From Argentina anserina (taxonomy: Eukaryota; Streptophyta; Magnoliopsida; Rosales; Rosaceae), in NCBI RefSeq assembly GCF_933775445.1, contig NC_065872.1:18414001-18478000 (forward strand): DNA of 64,000 nt, in the 5' to 3' direction. The position numbers and the translations under genes are program-made. A model generated the notes under the pieces. That model was not told the origin of the DNA, ran no database searches, and was given only the letters and a program-made list of their open reading frames with translations. Below are positions 37,041 through 49,131 of the stretch, piece by piece (the first letter of the stretch is position 1; each line of letters begins with the position of its first letter).

Positions 37041-38676
37041 GTGACTTTGAACGTGTCGGAAAATCAGTCGTCCCCTCCTCGTGAGACGAACACAACACTT
37101 TCGCTGAGATTGTTCCCCGACCCGCAACGTGGGGCTGGAAGTTTATTCCCCGTATCCCAGACCACGGCTGGGGGGTTGTCCCAGTTGCCCTTCACGGATC
37201 CCCAAGCCGTGCTGGAATTGGCACTCCAAGACTACAAGCGACTTCAAGCTGAGATGGAGTTGAAAAGCCAAGCCACGCGCGCGGCCTTGGCATGCTCGGT
37301 AGCACTGGAGAAGAACAACAGCTCCTTCGAACTTCCCTCGAGGGCCGCATAAGTGCTGAAAAAGCACTCGAACCGGCGCGACAGCGGTTCCGCACCCTAG
37401 ACACATGGGCGCTGATCGCAACAGAGACGACGCCGACTCCACAGCGGTCGGGGCCACATTCCAAGACAATGCTAGTCACCAAGCCTCTAATCAACGAGCT
37501 ATTTGAGGGGCCCCACCGGAGCCGCAATATATAGACCTGGAAATCGGAAATCAGGACGTGGACCGGGATGACCCAGTAGTTCAAGTGGCTCCCCACGCAG
37601 GATCTCCAAACTCAGTTGTTGTTGCGCATGAGCGATACGTTGGAGTGCCTCTCTTCTAGGGTCAATGGGATTGAGGCAAAAGGTACTCCGCGTCCACTAC
37701 ACGGGGGATATGGTGGTCGAGCAGGCCCATTTACCCAGCTGGTGCATGTGGAGCGACGCCCCCCCCCCCCCCGAGGGATAAAGTGCTCAAGGTTACGAAG
37801 TACAATGGGTGCTCAGACCCAAACACTCATTTGGAGAATTTCTAATCCGCCTTGGCCAACACGCGATACACAGACGCACAATCGTGCCATGCCTTACAGG
37901 AGACGCTTAATGATGAGGCCTTGGGCTGGTTCCTCAGTCTACCCTCAAACTCGGTGGATGGCTTCGAAGAGCTTACGAGCAAATTCCTCAATCGTTTCAT
38001 CTTACAGGCCAATGCCCACAAAAGAAACGATGAGAAACTCTAGAATTTTGTGTCCTAATGGCAGACTGGCACAGCTCGGTATCATGACTGGATTATGATC
38101 TCACCATGGCGGCAATCCGATAAGCGCTCAGGTTGAGGATCTCCTCCACAAGATTAATGAGACTCCCCTCAAGACCTATGAAGAGTTGATAGAAATGGCC
38201 ACATGGTGGACGGAAGCTGAATACCGAAATTACGGCAACCCCAACGGGGCAGGCATGTCCTCGCAGACCACCACCTGAGAGGGTGGACGATGGTCCGCAT
38301 GGGACAGATTAGATCAACCTCATGCCGCCAAGCACTATGCTCGGGATGGGGGAGAAGGGACCGACGCCGGGATCGCCCGGGGAGATGAGGTCGGACCGAC
38401 CCGTATCCCGTCCTAGGTTGTGACGCAGCAGGGCATAGGCAGTAGGGGGCTCCCCAGAATGAGGTCTTCACAAACCTCACCTTGCTTTATGCCGAATTAT
38501 ATGAGCGTCATAAGAACTTACTACCACCGCCCCCCAAGTGCCAGTACGACAAGAGGCCGATGAAGCAAACCAGGAAATACTGTGCCTACCATGACGACTC
38601 GAGCCACGATACATACGTCTATTATACATTGAAGTATGCTGTCGAGGAGCTAGTTAGAACGGGTAGGTTGGATTGA
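37041..38676 (+). pseudogene. Tat-type gag remnant
   Basis: The N-terminal frame (37041-37352) is Gln/Pro-rich. The capsid signature appears at 37852-38043 as ALGWFLSLPSNSVDGFEELT followed by a Phe-Leu-Asn-Arg-Phe stretch, the retrotransposon gag domain. A later piece (38482-38676) reads KYCAYHDDSSHDTYVYYTLK then a VEELVRTGRL end, matching the conserved C-terminal Gag block of Tat elements. Frameshifts and stops separate these parts. A 14-base C run at 37759-37772 sits inside. Confidence 0.75.
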
Positions 38677-38896
38677 TACAAGTCACCAGTGACAAACGCC
38701 AATGTCATACAAATCCATGGCGAGATAGCAACTTTGCACGGCGGAGCAATCCGGGCCCTGCCTCAAAAATCGGTAAAGAGGCAACATATTTTGGAATCTA
38801 CGAGCTTAGTCAAGGTGTCAAAGCCGCACAGGCTACCTGGGACACTATCCAATCTGCAAAGGGGAGGCACCCAGCTGGACCTCCCAAACTGACTCG

Positions 38897-39290
38897 TTGC
38901 TGATAATTGCGCCAGTCGACCACTACTCATGTCGAAAGGTGATGGTGGACACCGGGGCGACTGTGAGTGTTATGTTCGCCGACTGTTATCGCAAGCTCAA
39001 GGAAGACGGGGCCAAACTCTACTGCATTCATGACCCATTGGTCAGTTTCTCCGGGGTGATTGTGCAACCCCTTGGCTCAGACCACATGACCCTGACACTC
39101 GGTTCCGAGGAGAAGCAAACGAGAATCACCACCCAGTTTCTAATAGTGGATTATCCGTCCTCCTACAACGCCATCCTGGGCCGGGATGTGCTATGAGGTC
39201 TACAGTGTATAATTACCAGCCACATGCTTAGGCTGAAGGTGCCAACCCCGGGTGGCATCCTGACAATCAGAGGAGATGATTAGATACGCT
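38897..39290 (+). pseudogene. Retroviral-type aspartic protease remnant
   Basis: The frame contains VMVDTGATVSVMFADCYRKL with the D-T-G catalytic triad, and ends YNAILGRDVL, the flap-distal signature of gypsy proteases. A TGA directly follows at the end of the 99-codon frame, and homology continues for about 25 codons beyond it. Normal position between gag and RT. Confidence 0.85.
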
Positions 39291-39410
39291 TCAGAACCAC
39301 GTCGACCTCATCTCTGCGGAATGAAGACCATATGAAATGCTACCAATAACTCCGGGGCCATTCTTCCATTTGCTCTAGACTCAACACAAAAAAATATATC
39401 ACCTGGGGCC

Positions 39411-39537
39411 CAAAACAAGAGACGGTTGTTCTCCGACTCAAGGAACACCTAGGGTCAGTCCCGGTATTCTCAACCCCAATACTTTGGGAAATCTTATTCC
39501 TATACTTGGCAGATTCTCGGACGGCCGTAAGCTCCGC
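39411..39537 (+). pseudogene. RT/RNase H connection fragment, left half
   Basis: Plus-strand reading gives a Leu-Lys-Glu-His-Leu-Gly-Ser-Val-Pro-Val stretch and LFLYLADSRTAVSSA, the start of the RNase H tether region of gypsy Pol. It is cut at 39537 by the LTR insertion and continues at 43721. Confidence 0.75.
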
Positions 39538-41380
39538 TGTAATATCCCAAAAATTAATAATTATTTTCTAATTATTGTTCGGAGATCTCTCCCCGATCTC
39601 CCCCTCCTTTTGAAAAACTTCCCCGACGATCTCCTCCCCTGCGCCGCCGTGACTCTCACCGCCTAGCCTAGAAGCGTCGTACGACCATCCGCAGTCAACC
39701 CCGAACTCGACACGCCACCCCACGCCGCATCGGAGCTCAACCGGCAACACAAAGAATCGGTAGAAACCGCCGCCGTTCAAGGTGCTCCTCCGGCGACTCT
39801 CCAATGCTTCCAAGGCTCAAATTAGGTAAGGTTTCGATTGATTTGGTTGTTGAGATGCTTTGTGGTTGAATTTGTGGAGTTTTGAAGAGAATCAGAGGAG
39901 GAGGGGTGAACAGTGATTTTGCAAACAATAATTTTTGTAAAATTTTTTTTACATACGGTGAATGTAAAAAAATAATAATTTACATACAGTAAATGTAAAT
40001 TTATTTTACGTACGGTGAATGTAAAATTATTACGTACAGTAATTGTAAAAATAATTTCTGAAGGGTAAATCAGTAATTATTATTTACTGAGACAGTATTT
40101 ACGATTGAATAGTACATGGATGTACAGGAATACGTATATAATATGTACTCATACAGGAATACGTAAATAATATGTACTCGTACGCGAATACGTAATTAAT
40201 ATGTATTTGTATAGTAATACATGAATAGTAATTACGTGAACAGTAATTTCGTAAAAACCAGAAATTGCTGAACAGTCAAAACATTATTACTGTTTTGGCA
40301 TTTAAGGTTTTACGTAACGCTTCTAAATTCACTTCTGATCTATTCTAGGTGATCGACACAACAAGTAAAGGATTCACTTTCGGAATCGTGGAAATTACGC
40401 TCAGGATTATGAGGTGAGTAATAATCTCACAGTGATGAATCTACCCTTGCGGAGATTCATAATTATGTTTAATTAAAAAGAATGAACTATGATATGTATA
40501 TGATATAGTGGATTGTGTATGTGTATAATTGATAAAATAGGTACATATATATGGTTTGCTATATTATATAATGTCATAATTTCCATTTGCGAATAAGTTC
40601 ATTATAGCGTTGATATTTATTCATTTGGTCATGTCACTTTGATTTGTACAATATCATGCGATGATTGTTTGTACGTGGTTTTAACTTGAGTTATGTTAAA
40701 ACGTTTTGTGGTCTGTGGCCCTGTCTTCGGACGTGTTGGCATGTCGGAACCTAGCCTTGGCCAGGCGACAGTTACGATACAGTTAGAGCTCTAGTCTGTC
40801 TGCCGGGGTACTAACATAAGGGGTAACAGAGGTGTACCAGCGCTCATGCGTACCCGTATTATAAATACATTTGGGTAAACATAGGGGTTGCCCAATTTCT
40901 CATGAGTGTATATATTTTCAGTTAATATTAGACAACCAGATGGGTCGTCCAATGACTCATGAGTGCATTTATGATTGATGTTTTATGTATTTTCGTATAT
41001 ATTTTTATGCGAGCTATATTGTTTTACTCATACGAGCTGTAAAGCTTACCGAGTTTGTGTTTACAATCCCGGTGCACCTATTCGATGGTGTAGGGGATAA
41101 TTCCGCAGGTGTGGATTTGCGGAATTGACGGACAACACTAAAGACTTTAAAGTTGTTTATTTTATCTTGTGGTGAGAATTGTGAGGATTTTTACATTTCC
41201 ATTTGATATAATGCATGAATTATAAATTTGGTTTGTAATAATCAATATAACTGAGTTGTACTATGAACTCAGAAATGATCCGCTGTGACTTTAATATGAT
41301 TTCGATTTATTGAGATTGTTTTAGAGTTTTTCATGTCTTCCAAATTTGAGTTTCATACTTGAAATTTCGGGGTCGTGACA
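39538..41380 (+). repeat. Left LTR unit of the inserted element (U3-deleted)
   Basis: Carries the terminal TGTAATATCCC, a GC-rich block (39590-39800), a zone of tacagtaa/acgtaat repeats (39940-40260), the ttcggacgtg block (40725) and the late hairpin block (41034-41080). The TATA/U3 portion seen in relatives is absent, so it is probably promoter-less. Confidence 0.8.
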
Positions 41381-43720
41381 GTACGAGGGAGAAAACTGAA
41401 GTGTTCGAGTGATTTATACTCAGAAATGTTACCGTAAGGGATCAAGAGTTGACGTTTTATCCATTAGGAATCTCAGAAAACTTCAGTCATGAAAGTCGTA
41501 GAGTTCGTCAATACGAGTTCGTAGACGCGCGGCACGCTTTAATCGGATGTCGTATGTGAAAGTTGTTAGCAACAGAAGTTTGGTTTTTGATTTTGGGATG
41601 AGTATAAAAGGAAAGATAGGAGATTAAAAATCAGAAAATCATTTTTTTTTTCAAAATCAGTTTGGTTACTGTTCATGCGATTTTTCTCTCTTTGTTGCCG
41701 AATCTTTCTCCGGCCATATCTCCGTCGTCCGGCGACGGAATTGAGTGAGACCAGTGGCATTGAAACCGTCTCTTCATCTCCTACTGATCTGGGTTAGTGT
41801 TTGGGAGAGATTCGAGCTGTTTGAAGCCCAGAAATCAAGAAACAATACGATTGTTCCGTTTGAAGAAGTGATGAGAACTCCCTCCTCCGGCAACCAATGA
41901 AGGTGGTTCTTCTTCAGTTTTGAAGCTTGTAGGATTTATGTCTTCCCTGTAAAATAGTTTTATCTCTTTCGAAATACACAAGGAGAATCAACGATTTCTT
42001 TTTAGATTGTGGTGGTAACTAGAAAGTTGTTAGAAATGTTGTTTAGATTGTGATAGAAAATTTTGGTAATCATCGGTGGTCACCGGAATGGTGGCGGCAC
42101 ATGAACAGTGTTTCATAAACAGTGTTTTGTTAATAGTGTTCAGCTGTAATGAATCGTCACCTAAGATTTTACGTCTCGTTTTCTAAGCACTTTGTCATGC
42201 TATTAGGTGACCGACGAAACGAGTGATGGAATCGCTCTCAGTGTCGTGGAAGTTGCACGCAGAAAATAAGGTGAATAAACCTCATAATGATTATCATGAT
42301 CGAAGTAGTGTAATAATTATTGAATTTAGTACGAGTTGTTAACATAGTCGTTGCATCACTAGCTTATAAACATTGTTCTAAAAATATGTTTTGGTTTAAA
42401 TTACGTGAACTTGATCATCTACGGTTCATGGGTAAGTGAAACGCTATTTTAATAAATGATTTTTAATGGTTTTAGTGATTATGGACTATGGTGAATGTGA
42501 GTAAATCTCACAAGTTTACCCTTGGCTGTGACTTATATGTTTGAATTATTAAAAAGAGTGAACTGTGACATTTATATAATATAGAGGGTTGTGCAGGTGT
42601 ACGAAAATGGTATATACGATACATATATATGGGTTAATGTATTATAATGTTACGGTTTCTATTTAAATTATGAGATGGTAATGTTCTTAATTAATTTTGG
42701 CGGATGAGACCCGAAGGGAGATAACGTACCTTCCGGTATAATGGATTATTGGGGTGACTATATAAATATTGTTGTGCAACAGTCGCTTGGTTGTAGTACA
42801 ATAACATGTGTAGATTGTTATATTTTACGTGGTTTTAACATTGACTCTTCTCAAAACGTTTTCTGGTCTTCGGACGTTGTTGGCATTAATCGGAACCAAG
42901 CCTTGGTCAGGTGTCGGTTACGATTCAGTTAGAGCTTTAGTCTGTCTGCCGGTGTACTGCATGAGGGGTATTAGATGGGTTGCCTGGGTCTCATAAGAAC
43001 CCATGTGTTGAGTGATATAGCGTAACATATGGGTTGCCCAGTGTCTGTCGATGTACTGCATAAAGGGTAATATATGGGTACCTGGGTCTCATGAGTACCC
43101 ATGTTTTAAATGATTTTGGGTAACTAGATGGGTTGCCTAGTGTCTATCGGTGTGCTGCATGAGGGGTAATATATGAGTTGTCCGGGTCTCATGAGTACCC
43201 ATGTTTTCAAATGATTTTGTGAAACAAATGGGTTGCCTAGTGTCTCATGATTACACATATTTTTAAATGATATTGGGTAACAGATGGGTTGCCCATTATC
43301 ACATGAGTACGTTTTGCTTTAAATGTTATCTGTCATATTTCATTTTTATGCAATGTATGTTATACTTTTGGTTTACACAAATGGCTGAAAAGCTTACCGG
43401 GTTTGTGTTTACTATCCCGGTGCACAAATTCGATGGTGTAGGGGATTGTTCTATAGGTGGAGATTAGCATATTCGGAGGGCTTACTCTGAAGATTTCTCT
43501 ATTCTGTTTGTGGTGAGTATTGAGTGAATTTTACATTTCCATTGGTTATAATACTGAGGTATAAACTGGTTATGTATTATTCAAGTAGACTGAGTTGTGT
43601 TATGGACTAAGTTTCGATACACTGTTATTATAAGATGATTTCAATATATTTGAGATTGTTTTAGAGTTTTCATGGCTTCGAATTCGAATTTTTATCATTC
43701 GAAATTTCGGGGTTGTGACA
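41381..43720 (+). repeat. Right LTR unit of the inserted element (5' end missing)
   Basis: Contains the U3 block gtcgtagagttcgtcaatac, a TATA box tataaaag (41604-41611), a tgaacagtg zone (42100-42140) and four to five roughly 85-100-bp repeats with ggtctcatgagtaccca and gggttgcc motifs (about 42960-43310). It also has the late hairpin block (43390-43440) and the terminus ggggttgtgaca. Confidence 0.8.
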
Positions 43721-44640
43721 TCCGCCCTGGTCCAATTGGAGGAAACCAAATAGCTCTTGGTGTATTACAGCGGGAAGGGTCCAAATGGGGCCGAAACCCG
43801 GTACTCGGAGATCGAAAAACTCGTCTTGGCGCTAATCACCACCGCCTGACGCCTCTTACAGTACTTCCAGACCCACACTATCCATGTGTTGATCAATCAG
43901 CCCTTATGCTATGTACTTCAAAATCCATAAACGTCGGGGCGCTTGCTGAAGTGGGCAGTCGAACTCGGGGAATTTGATATTCAATTCAGGCCTCGGAAAG
44001 CGCTGAAAGGACAGGCCGCAGCCGATTTCATCACCGAGTTTATCCCGGCAGATGACACCACACACCCCGACGCAACGGTAGCCGCACCGGTGCCGGTGTG
44101 GAAACTATTTGTCAATGGTTCCGCCGTAAGAACTACAGCAGCGCAGGTATGGTCATCTTTGACCCAGAGGGAAACAAGTACCCCTATGCTCTCTGGTTCT
44201 GGTTCGACGCCTCCAACAACACAGCCGAGTATGAGGCACTAAACGCCAGAATCCAGTTGTGCCGAGAATTGGAGGCCACCAACGTCCAGATTTACAGCGA
44301 CTCCTAATTGCTGGTCAACCAGATTGAAGGGAATTATTAGTCCAACCTCCCCCGGCACACCTCATACCAGAATTTGGTTGGGTCACTACTCCGGAAGTTT
44401 GACCACTTTGAGATCAAACAGATCGCCCGAGCTAAAAATGCTAAAGCAGATGCGCTCGCCCGTCTAGCTTCCTCCGACCCGGAGGTGGTGACGCCTGGTG
44501 TACATGTGGACACCCTAGAACAACCAAGCATCGCCCTGCCCTATTCAGAGATTTTCGCCATCGAACATGCTTCCCCACCTTCGTGGATGGACTCTTTTAT
44601 CGCCAACTTAACAACCGGTCAGTTTTCGCCAAATTAAACT
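43721..44640 (+). pseudogene. RNase H remnant of the Tat-type element
   Basis: Continues the Pol frame interrupted at 39537, then LLKWAVELGEFDIQFRPRKA (RT-RNase H tether). After a frameshift near 44130 the RNase H core appears as ASNNTAEYEALNARIQLCRE and QIYSDS, containing the expected catalytic Glu and Asp. A further block (44374-44637) gives IARAKNAKADALARLAS, the C-terminal RNase H signature. Stops and shifts break the frame at least three times. Confidence 0.8.
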
Positions 44641-45735
44641 GAAACGAAGCGCCTGCGCCATAAGGCCGCCCCCTACATGGTTCGCAATGGTAAATTTTTG
44701 GCCCCGAAGGCGGGCCGACAAGTGTTAAACCAGTTGCATGGCAGGGTATGCGGCAACCACGCTAGAGCGCGGAACCTAGCCTTTAAAGCCATCCAAACCG
44801 GATATTATTGTCTCATGATGGAGGCTGACGCCAACGCTATCGTTGGAGCATGTGTACAATGCCACCAGTACGCCAACTACATTGGTCGCCCATCTGTCCC
44901 GCTCTCCGTTATGGTCTCCCTGATCCCGTTCGCAGAGTGGGGACTTGACTTGGTTGGGGAACTGCCGGTCGCCCCAAGGCAATTCAGGTATGTCATTATG
45001 GGGGTAGACTACCACAACAAGTGGATAGAGGCGGAACCATTAGCGAAACTCACCACGGACCGGTTGATGAACTTCTTATGGCGTTGTGTCTACTGTCGGT
45101 TCGGTGTTTCTGAAGCTTTTGTCACAGACAATGGCACCTAGTTCGGGTAATGACAAATTCCGAGCGTTTGCCCATGAGAATGACACAGACTAAGGGACAG
45201 GTCGAGCCCATCAATAAACACATTAAGCAGAACCTAAAGAAGCGCCTCAACGAGACCACCAGACTTTGGGCTTAGAAACTCTCGGAGGTGTTGTGGGCGC
45301 TCCGGACGACCCCAACAACAGCAACATGACAATCTCCTTTCCTCCTCATCTTTGGCACTGAAGCCGTAATCCTGGTCGAGATCGAGGTTCCCTCCGAGCG
45401 GGTCTAAAGCTACGACCTTGATACGAACGCCGCCAGCCTCTAACTTAACATGGACCTACTAGAGGAACGCCGTGACAACGCCCACCTGCGCAACATCAAT
45501 GGAAAGCAATGCATCGCCCGACCCTACAACAAAAAGATCAATCCCCGACCCCTGGCGGTCGGCGATTGGGTGATGAAAGAGTTAGGGCCTTAACCGGTAT
45601 GTTTACACCCTAAGTGGGAGGGTCCCATAGAGATAATCGAAGAGGCCGGACCGGCCACATTCTATCTCCAAGACACATCCAGACGCAAGTTAATAGATAC
45701 GGCATGAAGGTAGCCGATAGCCTATTTTGTTAAAA
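44641..45735 (+). pseudogene. Integrase remnant of the Tat-type element
   Basis: At 44677-45141 the zinc-binding region retains His (GRVCGNHARARNLA) and CVQCHQYA, followed by the catalytic core (EWGLDLVGELP with the first Asp; FVTDNGT with the second). After a stop at 45139-45141, homology continues in broken frames to about 45720, including RTTPTTAT-like and final Tyr-Gly-Met-Lys-Val blocks. The element ends without a recognisable 3' LTR. Confidence 0.8.
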
Positions 45736-47073
45736 AAAAATAGAGGTTCAAATGTAGATTATATATGGAGGTTTGAAATAATAGAACCACTCTTAATTAA
45801 TTATATTTCAAAAGTTGATAGAAAAAGGGATAGCATTATTCAGTAGCGAACGGCTGGCTATAGCCATGCGGACACTTAACTACTATTAAAGTGTAATTAA
45901 ATTAAATAGTACTCATTGAAAAACTGTTTTGAACTCGATCGCTATATATTAATTAGATCCATGAAGTCTAAGAAATTGCGGTGTTGATTTAACACAACTA
46001 TATAATCGAGGAGAGACATGCTTGGTTGAAACAAGGATCACAAATATGTATTATCATCAGTTCCCGGCCAACTAAATGACTAGATAATAATCTAGCTAGG
46101 CATATCTAACAAATAAGCATGAGATTTGCTCTTCACACTTGAACAAACGATTATGGACTCGGACTTCCATAATTAAAAGACTCAACTAGATAGCTTGCAG
46201 TAGAAGAAATTAAAGGGTATTGATTTTGATCAAAACACCTACCATGAATTAAAGCTCAAGTCATTGTACGATTGTTAATCATAGAGCTTAAAAAGATCTT
46301 GATACCAAGACCATGCATGCCACCTAATAAGTAATAACTGTATCTGTCATAATTAAACAGCTAAACTCTAATAAGCAAAGGGTTGAAACTAAAGTCGAGC
46401 TCACGATGTTGCACCCGTGCATGTGAGCATTACAAGCATATCCAAACCCTACTTGTCATATATATAGAGAAAAAGAATCACTCCATACGTACTCTTTAAC
46501 TATTTATCGCGAAATAGCACCTAAACCTACTAAGTTAATGGCATGCCTGTTAAGGACATGTCGAACTAAGAGATTAAAAAGAAAATGACGACAAGTTATG
46601 GTATGAAGGGACAGAAGGGTTTAAATTAACCTTAGAATTTCATCGAACAATGCTCTTCTAATTATCTTAACTATAGAAATTAAACCTCCGTAGTTTGTAC
46701 TGTACCTGAACAAGCATCAGACCAATTAAATTGTATCATATCGGTTTAATTAATTATAAGTGATAATAAATTAAGGATTAGTTTAATAAAAATTATCTAA
46801 TTCAATTCAATTATATCTACTAATAAATTTATCAAATATTATATATTTTTCGAATTATAATTATAATTTTATCAAGTACATTAATTGTTCAATCTATAGT
46901 CTTATAATAATGTATACATTATTATTATGCCCCATTGTTCAATATATTATACTTATCAATCTACTACGTACATTATTCCATATTATGAATTACCAAAACT
47001 CTGTTTAAGTATCCTAAAAAAAAAACTATGTTTAAGTAAACAAGATTATCACTGAGCTACTCAAAGGAAGAGT
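45736..47073. other. AT-rich intergenic DNA
   Basis: No supported gene or repeat boundary. Open frames are short. The last bases ggaagagt (47066-47073) may be the left target duplication of the following hAT element. Confidence 0.5.
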
Positions 47074-48342
47074 CTATGTTGCACGAACACGCGAAAATGG
47101 TCACGTGTCGCGTGTCAGACACGGACACGCGTATTGTACACGCGCAAATACGCTCGGACACGCGTGTCTGATTTTGGACACGCGGTGAACACGTGAGTGT
47201 TCGAGTTGGACACGTGCGTGTCTGGACTGGACATGAAAATAATAAGGACACACAGGGGTATAATTGAGATTTAACATAAAAACAAAAAAAAACATAAACA
47301 TTAGGTCATCTAGCCTTCACAGCCGCGTTCGTTTTCCACGATCTTCATCAAAGACGCAGAGGAAAGGGGGCGGGGTTGCCATTACCGAGGTGCTCACCTC
47401 TTTTCTGAGCCGAGTTGCTTCCCCATTTTCCACGATCTTCATCAAGGACACGCCGAATTGCTTCCCGTTTTCCACGATCTTCATCTAGTCTTCTTCTTCT
47501 GTTTGGTATGTTCCTTTTCTCTTCTTCTCTTTTTTGTTTCCTTTTGGGTGTTTGTTAAGCATATTGTGTTGTTTGATCCTCAGGATCATGAGTGGAAGAT
47601 CAACTCCTATTAGTTCCATCGCCGGGTCTGTTAATGCCGGGTCTGCTAATGTCGGGTCTGCTAATGCCGGTTCTAGTATTGGAGGGTCTGGAGGTGTATA
47701 AATAAGAGTTGCTGCATACAAGTGTAGTGTATCTTAAAAACTTCGTAGCTTAGTTCGTTTAGAGAGGCATCTTTGTCTAATGTTGCAGGGGTGTTATTCT
47801 TGAGAGGTCTAGTTGTGGTGAGCATCTTGCGTGTATAAAGCAAGGGTGGTGCTGGGGTGATGTGCTATTATAACAATCTTTTAATATTTGAGAAACATGA
47901 GGGTCTTTGATGATGTAAAGAGAGAGGTAGTTGAGTGTCTACTTGATGGAATATTATTGGTGTTTCCTTCCCCCTAAGGAGCATTTTGTTTCCTCCCTTT
48001 TATTGGATGGGAATGTAGTGGTGGTGTAATGGCCTGTTAAGTTTCCCAGTCATATGTATCTTCTTTGTGCAGCAGCCGAGATGGTTCTTGTTTTTTTTTC
48101 CCTCAAGTGTTTCTGTGTCAGGTTTATAAAATTGAGATAATGCATTTATGAACTTTTTTTCTAGTCCCTAATTTTAGACAAAAATGGGATGTGCTTAGGC
48201 AACACATCTTATTTTCTAGTACTGATTTGCTTCTGCATTGAATATCAATTTTCTTAATTTCATGGAAAGTCAATGGTGATGGATTTTTATTGCTATATCA
48301 ACCTGTTTAGTCATTTATCATGTTCTTGATTGGAAATTTTCA

Positions 48343-48553
48343 GGTCCAACCCCAGATGTGGATGTTGTCCTATCAATTTGTTTGCAAAGTGACATACCAA
48401 CACCACAGCCTGCAAAGTCAGGGACTGCCCCTATGCAATTTCCATCAGGACCTGCACCTTCTATGAGTGACCTTTCTGTTTCAAGCAAGTCTTATCCCAT
48501 CCCAAGTGGGTCATCTTTTAAGCCAGCCAGGGGGAAGCGGAAAATTATAGACA
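48343..48553 (+). other. Exon-like open segment inside the hAT-like element
   Basis: The segment follows a good acceptor (ttttcag ending 48342) and stays open to a possible donor near 48554. It encodes a Pro/Ser-rich peptide (IPTPQPAKSGTAPMQFPSGP and, at the end, KPARGKRKI). I do not recognise the source. It may be part of the transposase gene or a captured host exon. Confidence 0.4.
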
Positions 48554-48740
48554 GTACGTGTTTCCTCTTCACTGTCATGATATATAAGTTCAAAATAGAA
48601 TGCATTATTTTTAGATATGAGTATTTTGTAATACCATAAAGTTCTGGTGAACACTGTAAACAGACTTTAGTACTTTTGGCCATTCATTAGTGAAGTTGAG
48701 CTAAACGTTCAGCTATTTCACAACCAAGGTAGCACTAAAA

Positions 48741-48916
48741 TGTGGGATGTTGGAGGTGATGAGTTTGATTCATTGGAGGACACTAATGTTGGAAGACTTG
48801 AGATTGCCGAACTTTCACTTGATAAACCACAATTGGAGGCGGTTTTGTTTGGTGATGATGATGATGATATTGAAGTGGGAGTCATTGAAGAAGATGGTAT
48901 TGGTGGAGATGAGTGA
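48741..48916 (+). pseudogene. hAT transposase C-terminal remnant
   Basis: Plus-strand frame from Met-Trp-Asp-Val-Gly-Gly through AELSLDKPQLEAVLF to a poly-Asp run and an acidic end, closed by TGA at 48914-48916. The acidic tail with DKPQLEAVLF-like sequence follows the dimerisation region in plant hAT transposases. The dimerisation region itself is not present here. Confidence 0.5.
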
Positions 48917-49131
48917 AATCTAGTTCTCTTCTTTTTATTTATCATGTGTTTTGATTATGAAATTTTGTTTGAATGTGGATTGACTAAGTTTTAATTTTAG
49001 AAACTATATTTTTAATATAAAATTTAATTAACGTGTCCACCACGTGTCCAAGTCGGACACTTGAGATTTGACGTGTCCGCATATCGTATCCTGTTGAATA
49101 CGGACACATTGTCCGTATCCGTGCAACATAG

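Larger units (their letters stand above)
39533..43725 (+). mobile_element. Inserted LTR element of two diverged LTRs with perfect TSD
   Basis: The insertion 39538-43720 starts TGTAATATCCCAAAAAT and ends GGGGTTGTGACA, flanked by TCCGC at 39533-39537 and 43721-43725. With one TCCGC copy removed the interrupted Pol frame joins (..SSA + LV..). Inside are two LTR-like units in tandem: 39538-41380 and 41381-43720. The first ends GGGGTCGTGACA; two bases later the second starts within its U3 (its first roughly 100 bp missing). Essentially no internal region is left. The units share block order with the 5786-8658 LTR family but are clearly diverged from each other. Confidence 0.88.
36700..45735 (+). 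mobile_element. Decayed Ty3/gypsy element, Tat type, split by another LTR element
   Basis: The 5' LTR ends at CGTAACA (36987) and is followed by ttaggcgctagaatgaggg, the primer-site style seen in Tat/Athila-group elements. Gag, aspartic protease, the RT-RNase H connection, RNase H and integrase remnants follow in gypsy order on the plus strand. The catalytic RT body is missing (about 39250-39410), and no 3' LTR is recognisable after about 45735. The region 39538-43720 is a later insertion. Numerous in-frame stops show that it is old. Confidence 0.85.
47074..49131 (+). mobile_element. hAT-like element with CTATGTTGCAC termini, internally deleted
   Basis: Left end ctatgttgcac (47074-47084) and right end gtgcaacatag (49121-49131) are perfect inverted repeats. 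Both subterminal regions carry many cggacacgtg/gtgtccg motifs. Flanks ggaagagt and ggaatagg agree at 6 of 8 bases, compatible with an aged 8-bp duplication. Inside, 47589-47700 encodes a short Ser/Ala/Gly-rich N-terminus (MSGRSTPISSIAGSVNAGSA). 48741-48915 encodes MWDVGGDEFDSLEDTNVGRL with an Asp-rich tail, resembling the C-terminus of plant hAT transposases. The catalytic centre is absent. Confidence 0.75.
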
